The notes under the pieces were generated by a model. It was not told where the DNA came from. It did not search any database and was given only the letters and a program-made list of their open reading frames with translations. Source: Domibacillus aminovorans (lineage in GTDB: Bacteria > Bacillota > Bacilli > Bacillales > Domibacillaceae). From it: a stretch of 64,000 nt of DNA. Positions 42,048 through 50,473 of the stretch are shown piece by piece. Within the stretch, counting starts at the first letter, position 1. Every line of letters begins with the position of its first letter. The position numbers and the translations under genes were made by a program. The DNA is taken from positions 1 to 64,000 of the forward strand of contig NZ_LQWY01000016.1 in NCBI RefSeq assembly GCF_001643235.1, written 5' to 3'.

Positions 42048-44334
42048 CGTTTTTATTAAATATAATCCATATAAGTTAGAAACAGCAGTGAGAATAGATG
42101 GAGAATCAGTAGCTGAAAATAGTATTTTGAATGTTGGACAAAAACGTTTGCAGGAATGGGTCGAACAAATACCTGTTTTTTTGCAAGAAGAATGCAATGA
42201 ACAGTATTTTAAACTTGATTTTATGGGAACTGAAATGGATTTTGAAGATGTTCAAGAAGCTGTTCAAAAATCAAATGAAGAAATTCAAATAGAACTTACG
42301 CATTTACCAATCAAAGAAGTTGCCTATATGGAATTAGCCATTGAAGAAGTTTTTGACGAAATTATCAACGGGCCTATTGAAGAACTGAAAACGAAAGATT
42401 TACAAGATGCTTTCAACAAGGCGCTAAATGATGAATTTGAGATCACAGTCGTAGCTACGATGAGTGCTGGTAAATCGACATTAATTAATTCACTATTACA
42501 ACGCAAGATTATGCCATCTAGCCAGGAGGCTTGTACAGCGACTATCTCACGTATTAAAGATACGGATGACGAAGAGTTTTTTGCTATAGCGTATGATGAA
42601 TTTGAAAATAAGGTGACGAGTGTTACAGATGTAAAATTAGAAAATATGGCAAAGTTGAATGCAGATGAGAGTGTTTCAACTATTTGCTTAGAGGGCGATA
42701 TTCCATTTACATCTACTGATGAAATGTCCTTAGTTTTAATTGACACACCAGGACCAAATAACTCAAGAGATGAAAACCATTTAAAAACTACATTTAAAAA
42801 TTTAGATGAGTCGTCCAAAGCATTAGTACTCTACATATTAAATGCTACTCAATTGGCAGTGAATGACGATTCTAAGTTATTAGATGCTGTGGCCAACAGT
42901 ATGAAAGTTGGAGGGAAACAGTCAAAAGATCGTTATCTATTTGTTGTGAATAAGTTAGATCAATTCCGCAAAGGTGACGATGATGTAGAGGTATCATTAG
43001 AAAAAGTGAGAAAGTATTTAGCGGATCGCGATATTCATGAACCGAATATATTACCGGCAGCAGCATTAGCAGCATTAGATATTCGAGAATTATTAAATAA
43101 TCCAAATGAGATCGATGAGGATTTAGAAGATGAAATTTCAATGACTGCTCGTAAATTAAATCGTAATGAACAACTGCATCTAGAAAAATACGCTACACTA
43201 ACGCCAAGTATTAGACGTAAAATTCAAGAGCAGTACGATAAAGCTGACAATGGAGACATTATGAACTTGGATACAGCTTTAATTCACAGTGGTATCCCAG
43301 CGATTGAAGAAACAATTAAATTATACGTAGAAAAGTATGCCAGGACTGCGAAGATTAAAAACGTTGTAGACACATTCCAAAAAAAATTAGAAAGCTCTAA
43401 AGCATTTGAACAAACTAAAAACGCAATAGCTGAAAATACTGAGCGACACGAGCAAATAAAGATGCAAATTCAGCAAATTGAAGAAAAATTGAATTCAGGT
43501 GATGAAGCAAAAAAATTTAAGAAGAAGATTGATACAATTGACGTTATGCCGCAAGTGAAAAAAGAGTCGAAGAAGCTTTTAGCTGAGCAGCAACAGTCAA
43601 TGGATAAATTTTTAACGAATAATGTTGATGAAGTTTTTACACGTGGAGAAGCAGATACTTTTATTAATAATTTAACGAACCATTCTAAACAAACGAATGC
43701 AAAATTAAGCGCAGGTTTAGAGAAAGTTATGAATGAACAGCTTGTGGATACAGCGATGAAATTATTGAACGAATACAAAGAAAAGATTGTTAAGCTTGTT
43801 GAGGGTATGAATACTGAAGATTTAATTTTTGAACCTTTCGAATTAATTGCGGCAGAAATTGATTTGCACGGTGAGCGCAATCGAATTATAGAGGCAGCTA
43901 AATTTACCGAACGTGTCAAAGTAGGCACGGAAACATATGAAAATCCAGAGCGGGAGGGTTTCTTTGGGAGACTGAAATTTTGGAAACCTAAATACATTAT
44001 AGAAGATGTATACGAAAACCAAGAAAAAATCAAAGCACAAGTGATTGCAGATGAATTTCAAGCGCTTTTAGAAGGATATTCCAGAAAAATAGTTAAACAA
44101 ACAGAGAATGAAGTAAAAGATAAGATGAAAAAATTAAAATTTGACTATCATCGGAAATTTGAGGCGGTAGATCAAATGTTACGTGATAAATTACACGATT
44201 TAGAAACATTTACGGCCGATGCTGAAACAATTAAACAGCTGATTCAAGAATCTAAATTGAAATTTGCTTGGTTAGAGCGAATTGAACAAAAAGTAAATAA
44301 TATTATTGAAATTGAGGAGGTTGTTCATTCGTGA
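42040..44334 (+). CDS. long dynamin-like GTPase
   Basis: 764 residues. An N-terminal domain of about 125 residues with no clear match precedes the GTPase domain: ATMSAGKST at 139-147, EACTAT (G2) near 164, DTPG at 235-238 and NKLD at 304-307. From about residue 395 to the end it is helical with strong coiled-coil character, as in dynamin stalks. A short hydrophobic/aromatic patch (REGFFGRLKFWKPKY, near 640) could be the membrane-contact paddle. Predicted role: GTP-driven membrane tubulation, fusion or sensing. GGAAG 6 bases before ATG 42040; it overlaps the GTPase before and the gene after. Confidence 0.88.
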   Translation: MANVFIKYNPYKLETAVRIDGESVAENSILNVGQKRLQEWVEQIPVFLQEECNEQYFKLDFMGTEMDFEDVQEAVQKSNEEIQIELTHLPIKEVAYMELAIEEVFDEIINGPIEELKTKDLQDAFNKALNDEFEITVVATMSAGKSTLINSLLQRKIMPSSQEACTATISRIKDTDDEEFFAIAYDEFENKVTSVTDVKLENMAKLNADESVSTICLEGDIPFTSTDEMSLVLIDTPGPNNSRDENHLKTTFKNLDESSKALVLYILNATQLAVNDDSKLLDAVANSMKVGGKQSKDRYLFVVNKLDQFRKGDDDVEVSLEKVRKYLADRDIHEPNILPAAALAALDIRELLNNPNEIDEDLEDEISMTARKLNRNEQLHLEKYATLTPSIRRKIQEQYDKADNGDIMNLDTALIHSGIPAIEETIKLYVEKYARTAKIKNVVDTFQKKLESSKAFEQTKNAIAENTERHEQIKMQIQQIEEKLNSGDEAKKFKKKIDTIDVMPQVKKESKKLLAEQQQSMDKFLTNNVDEVFTRGEADTFINNLTNHSKQTNAKLSAGLEKVMNEQLVDTAMKLLNEYKEKIVKLVEGMNTEDLIFEPFELIAAEIDLHGERNRIIEAAKFTERVKVGTETYENPEREGFFGRLKFWKPKYIIEDVYENQEKIKAQVIADEFQALLEGYSRKIVKQTENEVKDKMKKLKFDYHRKFEAVDQMLRDKLHDLETFTADAETIKQLIQESKLKFAWLERIEQKVNNIIEIEEVVHS

Positions 44335-44888
44335 TTTCTGAACAATTTAAAGTAGCAGTCCAATCAAAAGAAATAGAAAAAGTTAAAATCATGTTAAAAA
44401 ACAGTTTGACTATGGATTTAACATTCAATCAATTTAAGGAAATGTTAGATTATGCATTGAAATATTTTCCTAATATTATTGAAAAACATGAAGGTGAAAA
44501 ATTCGAATCAAAAGATAATTGGGATAAGGAATATGCTAGTTCAATAAAAGTAGACTTAGTTGACAATTTTTCTGCGGAACGTATTGAACACATTAAAGAA
44601 GTACAAACATATGTATATGCGGATGAAATTGCTCGAAAAAAACAAGCAGCGTATTCGCAAGGTTCTATCTCTTCAGCTCCTAAAGGGAGTGTTCAAACAA
44701 GACGTGAATCGGCGACAAATGCAGATAGTCAATCTATGGCTACTTTAATAGCGAGCCTTGGCGTTGGAGCTGCATCTATCTTATTCGGAGTGATCAAAGG
44801 ATTAAGCATTGTGACAGTTACAACAACGGCAGTCGTTGCTTCATGTGTAATCGGAGGAGTTACCTACTATTTGGTGAAAAAATCATAA
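44331..44888 (+). CDS. small protein with C-terminal glycine-rich membrane segments
   Basis: 185 residues with GTG start after GAGGAGG, overlapping the GTPase stop by 4 bases. The first about 110 residues are soluble and helical. A Ser/Gly-rich linker follows, then two hydrophobic stretches at about 138-155 (LIASLGVGAASILFGVI) and 160-180 (VTVTTTAVVASCVIGGVTYYL) ending in KKS. The Gly spacing resembles glycine-zipper membrane helices. Not recognised as a family. It is likely an inner-membrane partner of the dynamins or of the ATPase encoded next, which has a similar Gly-rich segment. Confidence 0.7.
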   Translation: MISEQFKVAVQSKEIEKVKIMLKNSLTMDLTFNQFKEMLDYALKYFPNIIEKHEGEKFESKDNWDKEYASSIKVDLVDNFSAERIEHIKEVQTYVYADEIARKKQAAYSQGSISSAPKGSVQTRRESATNADSQSMATLIASLGVGAASILFGVIKGLSIVTVTTTAVVASCVIGGVTYYLVKKS

Positions 44889-44918
44889 TTGAATCTGCAT
44901 TCCTAAAGAGGTGCTATC

Positions 44919-47900
44919 ATGGCAAATTTACAACGTCAGAGTAAGGAACAAAGTATAGTGATTCCTCAATATGAGGGCTTCGAACAGCAGTTTGAAACTG
45001 CTTTCGAAGTTGTTGATGATGTAGTACTGAAAAACTACATTACAAAACTGGAAAATATGAATGTTATTCCGTTAAACAGTCAAGCAATTGAGAAAAATCT
45101 AGCGAAGAATGTCCGGATGTTTAAAATCAATGAAATTGTCTATTCTCGTGATGAAGATGCTACGTATAAATTAGCCAGTGTATTAAATGCTGTAGCAGTA
45201 ACAGACAGTTCGGTATTTATTATGATTGACAGTGATGGTACACGTGTGGATTTTTACATGGGAATTCGCTCTTTGAATGAATCGAATAGTACAAAAACAT
45301 CATATGATACGTTAAAAAATGCAATGAACGGGCACTTTTCAGGCATTAAAACAAACAATATTTTAAAAGATGATATTGAAAAATTATTAAATAAAAAAGA
45401 GTCAAGTTCAGTATCAATTGTAACAGGTGTTGCTAATTACAAGGATGATAATTTAAAGAACAATGCATCCTTTATTCAAGGTCTTGAGAAATTAGCTTTT
45501 AGTATGCAAGGTGAGGTCTTTACAGGAGTTATTTTAGCCAACCCGGCTAATGCACAGCAATTAAATGAAGTTAGAAAGCAGTATGAAAATATTTATTCCA
45601 TGTTAGCACCTCTAGCATCTACTCAGGTGTCATATGGTATTAATGATTCTATTAATGAGACAAAGACTTTTACTTTTGGGAATAGTACCGGGGAAACAGA
45701 TACTACCAGTACTTCTTCAACTAAAACGGTTGGTGAGTCAAATACCAAGAATACTTCAAGTGCAACTTCAAAAAATACTGCAGGAAGTAGCGCAGGTAAG
45801 GTTGCAGCTGGAGGTTTAGCAGCAGCTGGTGCTATTTTAGGAAGCGTGGTACCGGGTGCAGGAACGATGTTGGGAATGGCAGTGGGCGGTGCTTTAGGAG
45901 GGGCTGTGGCTGCAGCCACCCATAAGACTGTATCTGAAACAGAAGGTGTATCTGCAAGTAATAATGTAAGTGAGGCAGAAACAAACGGCACATCTAATGC
46001 TAAAACAAAAACAATAACAGAAAGTAATTCAGATGCAAAAGGTTTTAGCAGAGGAAACTCTGAAACAATTCAGCTTACAAGTCAAAATAAAACAATTCAA
46101 AATTATTTGCAAAGAATTGATCAACAATTAATTCGTTTGCAAGAATGTGAAAGTTTGGGTATGTGGGAGTGTGCAGCCTATTTTATGTCAGACACACCGT
46201 ATGCAGCAGATATTGCTGCTGCCACGTATAAATCGTTAATGCAGGGTGAAAATACGGGTGTTGAAATTTCTAATATTTCAAGCTGGTCCGATAAAGATCG
46301 TGATATAAAGGAAATCAATAAATATATACAGAACTTTATGCACCCTACATTTACTTATAAAAATAAAGGAATGGAACTGCCTATTATTCCGACTTCTTTA
46401 GTGAGCGGAAAAGAATTGGCTATTCATATGAGTTTGCCGCGAAAATCTGTTAGCGGGTTTCCAGTAATTGAGCATATTGAATTTGCTCAAGAAGTAATTA
46501 GTCATTTAGATGAAAGCAGCCGCTTTATTAATTTAGGCGCAATATTTAATATGGGGAAATCTTTAAATAATCGCGTGAAATTAGATTTGCAAAGTTTGAG
46601 TATGCATACATTAATTACAGGTTCCACTGGTTCAGGGAAATCTAATACTATTTACGAACTGTTAAGTCAATTAGAGATGCAAGGAATTAAGTTTCTAGTT
46701 ATCGAGCCAGCTAAAGGCGAATATAAGCATATTTTTGGATCGAACAGTAATGTAACAGTTTTAGGAACAAACCCTAAAAAAAATCAGTTGTTAAAAATTA
46801 ATCCGTTTAAATTTCCTGAGGACACACATGTTTTAGAGCATGTTGATCGTTTAGTAGAAATCTTTAATGTATGTTGGCCAATGTATGCGGCTATGCCAGC
46901 CATTTTAAAAGAAGCAATTATACATTGTTATAGTGAATGTGGTTGGGATTTAGATAATTCGATTAATTTATACTCAGCGGAAAACTATTATCCAACGTTT
47001 AAAGATTTACTAAACAGCTTATCTGTTGTAATTAATCAGACAGCATATGATGCTGAAACAAAAGGGAACTATATCGGTTCTTTGGTAACAAGGGTTAAGT
47101 CACTGACGAATGGAATCAACGGGCAAATCTTTTGTGGTGAAGAATTAGATAATAGTTTGTTATTTGACTCGAATGTAATTGTAGATTTAAGCCGTATTGG
47201 CTCATCAGAAACAAAATCGCTTATAATGGGCATTCTGGTAATGCGTTTAAATGAGCATAGAATGGCAAATAGCGAAGAATTAAATTCACCATTGAAGCAT
47301 GTAACTGTATTAGAAGAAGCCCATAATATTTTGAAAAAAACTTCTACAGAGCAATCAACTGAAGGTGCTAATATGGTTGGGAAATCAGTTGAGATGCTTT
47401 CAAATGCAATAGCTGAGATGCGTACATACGGAGAAGGGTTTATCATTGTTGATCAATCTCCAAGTATGTTAGATATGTCAGCTATTCGTAATACAAATAC
47501 AAAAATTATTATGCGGTTACCTGATGAGAGTGATCGTCGTCTTGTTGGTAAAGCGGCCGGCTTAAAAGATCAACAATTGGATGAAATAATTAAACTGCCA
47601 AAGGGCGTTGCTGCCGTCTATCAAAATGACTGGTTAGAACCTGTATTATGCAAAATTAATCATTTCATTCAAACTCCGAAGTTGTATGAGTATAATGAAT
47701 CAAAAGAGTCATCAATTGTTAAAAAAGAAAATATATCTTTAGTTTGCAAGTATTTATTGCATGGTAGAATTAGAAACTTTGAAGCAATTGATCCTACAGA
47801 TGTAAAACTAGTATTAGAACAATTAGTCATATCAACTAAAGTAAAACTGCAGATGAACCATTATTTACAAAACGAAAATGAATTAATCAGCAAGGATCAT

Positions 47901-48161
47901 TTCGATGTTATTGCTAGTATAGTTGCAGAATTGTTAGAGGTTGAGGATAGTTTATCTCAGCGGCTCGCTAAATTAAATAACATTGAAACTGTGAATAAAG
48001 AACTTATGGAGCATGTCGATAAGTATACGAGAAATTTAGATGATGAAGTTAAGCTTGCGATTAGACAATGTGTGTTGAGAGACTGCTCTATAAAAGATAA
48101 AAAGAATATCGAAATTTATAAAGCTTGGATAGAGGCAGTAAGAGGAGGGAGGATTAGATGA
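44919..48161 (+). CDS. HerA/DUF87-type ATPase with internal glycine-zipper segment
   Basis: 1080 residues. The N-terminal about 240 residues are soluble and unassigned. Residues 250-290 and 335-385 are Ser/Thr/Asn-rich linkers flanking a hydrophobic Gly/Ala segment (292-333, for example AVGGALGGAVAAA) that could insert in a membrane. The ATPase domain follows: Walker A GSTGSGKSN at 568-576, Walker B VTVLEEAHN at 795-803, then FIIVDQSPS near 845 and NTKIIMRLPDESDRR near 865, as in HerA, VirB4 and FtsK-related pumps (DUF87 group). The last 150 residues are helical. Such ATPases translocate DNA or protein. Here the ATPase is translationally coupled to a nuclease gene (ATGA overlap), so export or loading of that nuclease is a fair hypothesis. 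Confidence 0.85.
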   Translation: MANLQRQSKEQSIVIPQYEGFEQQFETAFEVVDDVVLKNYITKLENMNVIPLNSQAIEKNLAKNVRMFKINEIVYSRDEDATYKLASVLNAVAVTDSSVFIMIDSDGTRVDFYMGIRSLNESNSTKTSYDTLKNAMNGHFSGIKTNNILKDDIEKLLNKKESSSVSIVTGVANYKDDNLKNNASFIQGLEKLAFSMQGEVFTGVILANPANAQQLNEVRKQYENIYSMLAPLASTQVSYGINDSINETKTFTFGNSTGETDTTSTSSTKTVGESNTKNTSSATSKNTAGSSAGKVAAGGLAAAGAILGSVVPGAGTMLGMAVGGALGGAVAAATHKTVSETEGVSASNNVSEAETNGTSNAKTKTITESNSDAKGFSRGNSETIQLTSQNKTIQNYLQRIDQQLIRLQECESLGMWECAAYFMSDTPYAADIAAATYKSLMQGENTGVEISNISSWSDKDRDIKEINKYIQNFMHPTFTYKNKGMELPIIPTSLVSGKELAIHMSLPRKSVSGFPVIEHIEFAQEVISHLDESSRFINLGAIFNMGKSLNNRVKLDLQSLSMHTLITGSTGSGKSNTIYELLSQLEMQGIKFLVIEPAKGEYKHIFGSNSNVTVLGTNPKKNQLLKINPFKFPEDTHVLEHVDRLVEIFNVCWPMYAAMPAILKEAIIHCYSECGWDLDNSINLYSAENYYPTFKDLLNSLSVVINQTAYDAETKGNYIGSLVTRVKSLTNGINGQIFCGEELDNSLLFDSNVIVDLSRIGSSETKSLIMGILVMRLNEHRMANSEELNSPLKHVTVLEEAHNILKKTSTEQSTEGANMVGKSVEMLSNAIAEMRTYGEGFIIVDQSPSMLDMSAIRNTNTKIIMRLPDESDRRLVGKAAGLKDQQLDEIIKLPKGVAAVYQNDWLEPVLCKINHFIQTPKLYEYNESKESSIVKKENISLVCKYLLHGRIRNFEAIDPTDVKLVLEQLVISTKVKLQMNHYLQNENELISKDHFDVIASIVAELLEVEDSLSQRLAKLNNIETVNKELMEHVDKYTRNLDDEVKLAIRQCVLRDCSIKDKKNIEIYKAWIEAVRGGRIR

Positions 48162-48697
48162 GAGAAATTATTCAACCTGTCGAAATCCCGATAGATGAAA
48201 AAGCAGAAATCACTTTTGAGAATGAAATATTTGCCGACTTAGATGCACCGTTATATGACTTATCCTCTATAGAGAGTGAAAACAAGAAATATGTTTCACT
48301 TGAAGAAAGTTTAAGCGAAGTTTCTGATGCCGAAAAAGAGATTTATGAACAAGCAAATGTAGAAGCTAATGAAGTCAACGAAAGAGAGTGTTTGACTAGA
48401 ACAGATATTAATTATGATGATATAGATGGGCGTGGACGAACAAATTTAGAAAGAATGTCTGATGGAAAGCCCCCCCTTATTGATGGGAACCCTGTCGAGC
48501 TTCATCATATTGGTCAAAAACATGATGCTCCATTAGCTGAGTTAACTCTAGCGGAACATCGTGGACCAGGTAATGATGGAATTTTACATGATAAAACACA
48601 GGATTCAGAAATTGATCGTAATGAGTTTAAAAAAGAAAGAGAACAACATTGGAAGGCTAGGGCTGAAGAGATTTTAGCGGAAAGAGGAGAAGTATAA
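48158..48697 (+). CDS. LHH-type HNH nuclease, probable toxin/effector
   Basis: 179 residues. The C-terminal half is an LHH-type HNH/EndoVII nuclease domain: GRTNLERMSDGKPP near 93-106, PVELHHIGQ at 112-120 (LHH at 115-117) and LAELTLAEHRGPGN near 126-139. This domain is known from polymorphic toxins. The N-terminal 85 residues are acidic (many Glu/Asp) and could be a docking or trafficking segment; there is no signal peptide, WXG or LXG domain. Overlaps the ATPase gene by 4 bases and the next gene by 1 base, which fits toxin plus immunity. Confidence 0.88.
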   Translation: MREIIQPVEIPIDEKAEITFENEIFADLDAPLYDLSSIESENKKYVSLEESLSEVSDAEKEIYEQANVEANEVNERECLTRTDINYDDIDGRGRTNLERMSDGKPPLIDGNPVELHHIGQKHDAPLAELTLAEHRGPGNDGILHDKTQDSEIDRNEFKKEREQHWKARAEEILAERGEV

Positions 48698-49086
48698 TGT
48701 CGTTTATTGAAAAGATTAAAGAAAGTGATGCAGAGGTTTTTAATGGCGCAAGTGAACAGGAAATAGTGACTGCGGAGCAAAAGTTGGGTGTTACATTTCC
48801 TGAAACTTACCGCACTATTTTAGCTGAGTTTGGTTCTCTAGAAAATGGATCAGACGAAATCTTTGGTTTAGGTGTTGAAGGGTATTTAAATGTTGTTGAA
48901 TCAACACTTGAAGAGCGTAAGTTAGCTAAAGGTGATTTAGACAAGTATGTTGTGATCCAAAATTTAGGTATAGATGGTTTGCTAATCGTAATCGATGAAA
49001 ATGATAACGTTTATGAATATGCAAATGGTAACTTTAAAAATTTGCTTAGTACGACTGCAGAATATATCGAAAGTCAACTCCTGTGA
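48697..49086 (+). CDS. SMI1/KNR4 (SUKH) family immunity protein
   Basis: 129 residues of the SMI1/KNR4 fold: ASEQEIVTAEQKLGVTFPETYRTILAEFGS near 18-47 is the family hallmark, followed by the acidic YVVIQNLGIDGLLIVIDENDNVYEY segment near 85-109. SUKH proteins commonly neutralise nuclease toxins encoded immediately upstream, as here. Overlaps the nuclease stop by one base, so they are co-translated. Last gene of the operon. Confidence 0.9.
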   Translation: MSFIEKIKESDAEVFNGASEQEIVTAEQKLGVTFPETYRTILAEFGSLENGSDEIFGLGVEGYLNVVESTLEERKLAKGDLDKYVVIQNLGIDGLLIVIDENDNVYEYANGNFKNLLSTTAEYIESQLL

Positions 49087-49157
49087 AATTAACATAATAT
49101 AAAAATAAGGTGCTTAAATTAAATATCGAAAAATGCCCCAGCAAGCTTGTTTTTGAG

Positions 49158-49182
49158 CCAATGGCATTTAATAAGGCATTTA
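49158..49182 (+). repeat. island end repeat, right copy
   Basis: 25 bases starting CCAATGGCATTTAATAAGG; 23 of 25 positions match 38546-38570. It lies 65 bases inside the right att site. Confidence 0.7.
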
Positions 49183-49246
49183 GTAAGAAATAAAAATAGC
49201 TGAGAACCATTAAAAGTCTTGATATTAAGCAACTTAATGCGAGGCT

Positions 49247-49268
49247 GGTTCGACACCCGCCGTCTCCA
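49247..49268 (+). repeat. att site (right): displaced ssrA 3' end
   Basis: Matches the ssrA 3' end at 38428-38449 with one mismatch and continues with CCA to 49271, the ancestral encoded CCA of the tmRNA. Confidence 0.9.
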
Positions 49269-49307
49269 CCAAATACATGCTACATATGTCCTGGTGAATG
49301 TTTTGTA

Positions 49308-49348
49308 AAAAAAAGCATAACTTGTCTGATAAGGACAAATTATGCTTT
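49308..49348 (-). terminator. terminator of the mrp operon
   Basis: AAAGCATAA(C)TTGTC / GACAA(A)TTATGCTTT stem; on the minus strand it is followed by an eight-T run. It stands just after the mrpG stop, and it may also have served ssrA before the island arrived. Confidence 0.85.
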
Positions 49349-49354
49349 ATTTTT

Positions 49355-49699
49355 TTATTCTTCATTTTGCAAAATAGTATCTTCTGTCTTGTTTGCAAGT
49401 TCCACATCCGAATGATATGCTGCCCGGCAAATAAGGTGACCTGCAACGGGTGCGGTTAAATATAAGAAGACAATACCGAGAACGAGCCGAACACTTATAT
49501 AATGTTCAGAGGACCAGAAAAAAATGAATACGCCTGTTAACGTGAGTAACACAGATAGTGTCGAACTTTTCGTTCCAGCATGTGAACGAGTATACACATC
49601 GGGCAAAATCACAATGCCATAAGCGCTGATGACAGCGGCAATGCTTCCGAATAATACCATCAAAGCGGCAATCAATTCAACGATTTCGTTTCCGGTCAA
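49355..49699 (-). CDS. mrpG: Na+/H+ antiporter subunit MrpG
   Basis: About 114 residues with three hydrophobic helices; VYTRSHAGTKSST motif near 38 is conserved in MrpG. Small membrane subunit of the seven-part Mrp complex that exchanges Na+ for H+ using the proton motive force and supports alkali tolerance. The TTG at 49699 after GAGGGGGG is the likely start; it overlaps the mrpF end. Last gene of the operon. Confidence 0.93.
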   Translation of the reverse strand: MTGNEIVELIAALMVLFGSIAAVISAYGIVILPDVYTRSHAGTKSSTLSVLLTLTGVFIFFWSSEHYISVRLVLGIVFLYLTAPVAGHLICRAAYHSDVELANKTEDTILQNEE

Positions 49700-49961
49700 T
49701 GATGACCCCCCTCTCAATGTATTTAGAGAAGGCGATCGTGCTAATAAACGCGAGAATAGCTATAATCAAAATAACTTCCAAATACGCTTTCGTCATTAAA
49801 ACAACACTTAATACGGCGACGATAGAAATAAGATTGACGCCGATCACATCGAACGCGACAATACGATCCGGCAGCGTTGGTCCTTTTAAAACGCGGAAAA
49901 GTACAATTAGAATAGCAATGCTAAACAGAACGATTGCCGTCACGAATATAAGGTTAATCAT
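49677..49961 (-). CDS. mrpF: Na+/H+ antiporter subunit MrpF
   Basis: 94 residues, three membrane helices. GPTLPDRIVAFDVIGVN near 28-44 is the MrpF signature with conserved Asp. Overlaps mrpE by 4 bases and mrpG by about 23. Confidence 0.94.
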   Translation of the reverse strand: MINLIFVTAIVLFSIAILIVLFRVLKGPTLPDRIVAFDVIGVNLISIVAVLSVVLMTKAYLEVILIIAILAFISTIAFSKYIERGVIIDRKRNR

Positions 49962-50443
49962 GGACGAGACACCTCCAAAATCACTTTTTCATACATACGA
50001 ATCGATTTTAATAACATTGGTTTCGAATCTTTCACGTCCATTGCATGGATTGTAAGCACATTGCCTTCCGGTGAAATGCGCAGTACGACAGAGCCAGGCG
50101 TTAAGATGATGAGAAGAGCAAGTGCCGTCACTTCCCAATCACTCCGAAGCTTTGTTTCATACAATAAGACCCCTGGTTCAAACGTCGTGCTTGGAATTAA
50201 AATTTGTTTCATAATCAATAGGCTGGAAGATAGGAGCTCATAGTTGAAAATGAAGAGCAATTGTATCATGGAAAAGACACGCTTCAAATAAAATGGCGTT
50301 CCGAAAAATCGATGCATAATAAACATGACGAAAATGCCAACTAAAAAACCGGATAAAAGAGTAGGGACTCTGAGTGTATCTTCATCTTTTAAGAAGACCC
50401 ACAAAACGGCAATTAACAAGTTTAAAAGAAATTGTAGATACAT
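49958..50443 (-). CDS. mrpE: Na+/H+ antiporter subunit MrpE
   Basis: 161 residues, membrane segments in the first half, and the conserved ALLIILTPGSVVLRISPEGN segment near 110-130. Structural subunit of the Mrp complex. 30 bases after mrpD. Confidence 0.94.
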   Translation of the reverse strand: MYLQFLLNLLIAVLWVFLKDEDTLRVPTLLSGFLVGIFVMFIMHRFFGTPFYLKRVFSMIQLLFIFNYELLSSSLLIMKQILIPSTTFEPGVLLYETKLRSDWEVTALALLIILTPGSVVLRISPEGNVLTIHAMDVKDSKPMLLKSIRMYEKVILEVSRP

Positions 50444-50473
50444 CTTACTCCACCTCCATTATGAACGAACCAA

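Larger units (their letters stand above)
38450..49268. mobile_element. 10.8 kb genomic island integrated in ssrA
   Basis: Bounded by the ssrA 3'-end repeat (38428-38449 / 49247-49268). Near both ends is a second repeat of 25 bases with 23 matches (38546-38570 and 49158-49182), probably integrase arm sites. Contents: a truncated integrase beside ssrA, an ISL3-type transposase fragment, a WYL regulator and a six-gene operon (41181-49086) with dynamin-like GTPases, HerA-type ATPase, LHH nuclease and SMI1/KNR4 protein. The operon is visibly more AT-rich than the flanking core genes. The island has lost a functional integrase. Confidence 0.9.

Noticed and set aside
42324-44033. Long Ser-rich minus-strand frames opposite the dynamin gene
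   Set aside because: Antisense shadows of coiled-coil codons; no ribosome sites or families.
49234-49446. 70-codon minus-strand frame ending ETAGVEPASH
   Set aside because: It translates the displaced ssrA 3' end and the mrp terminator.
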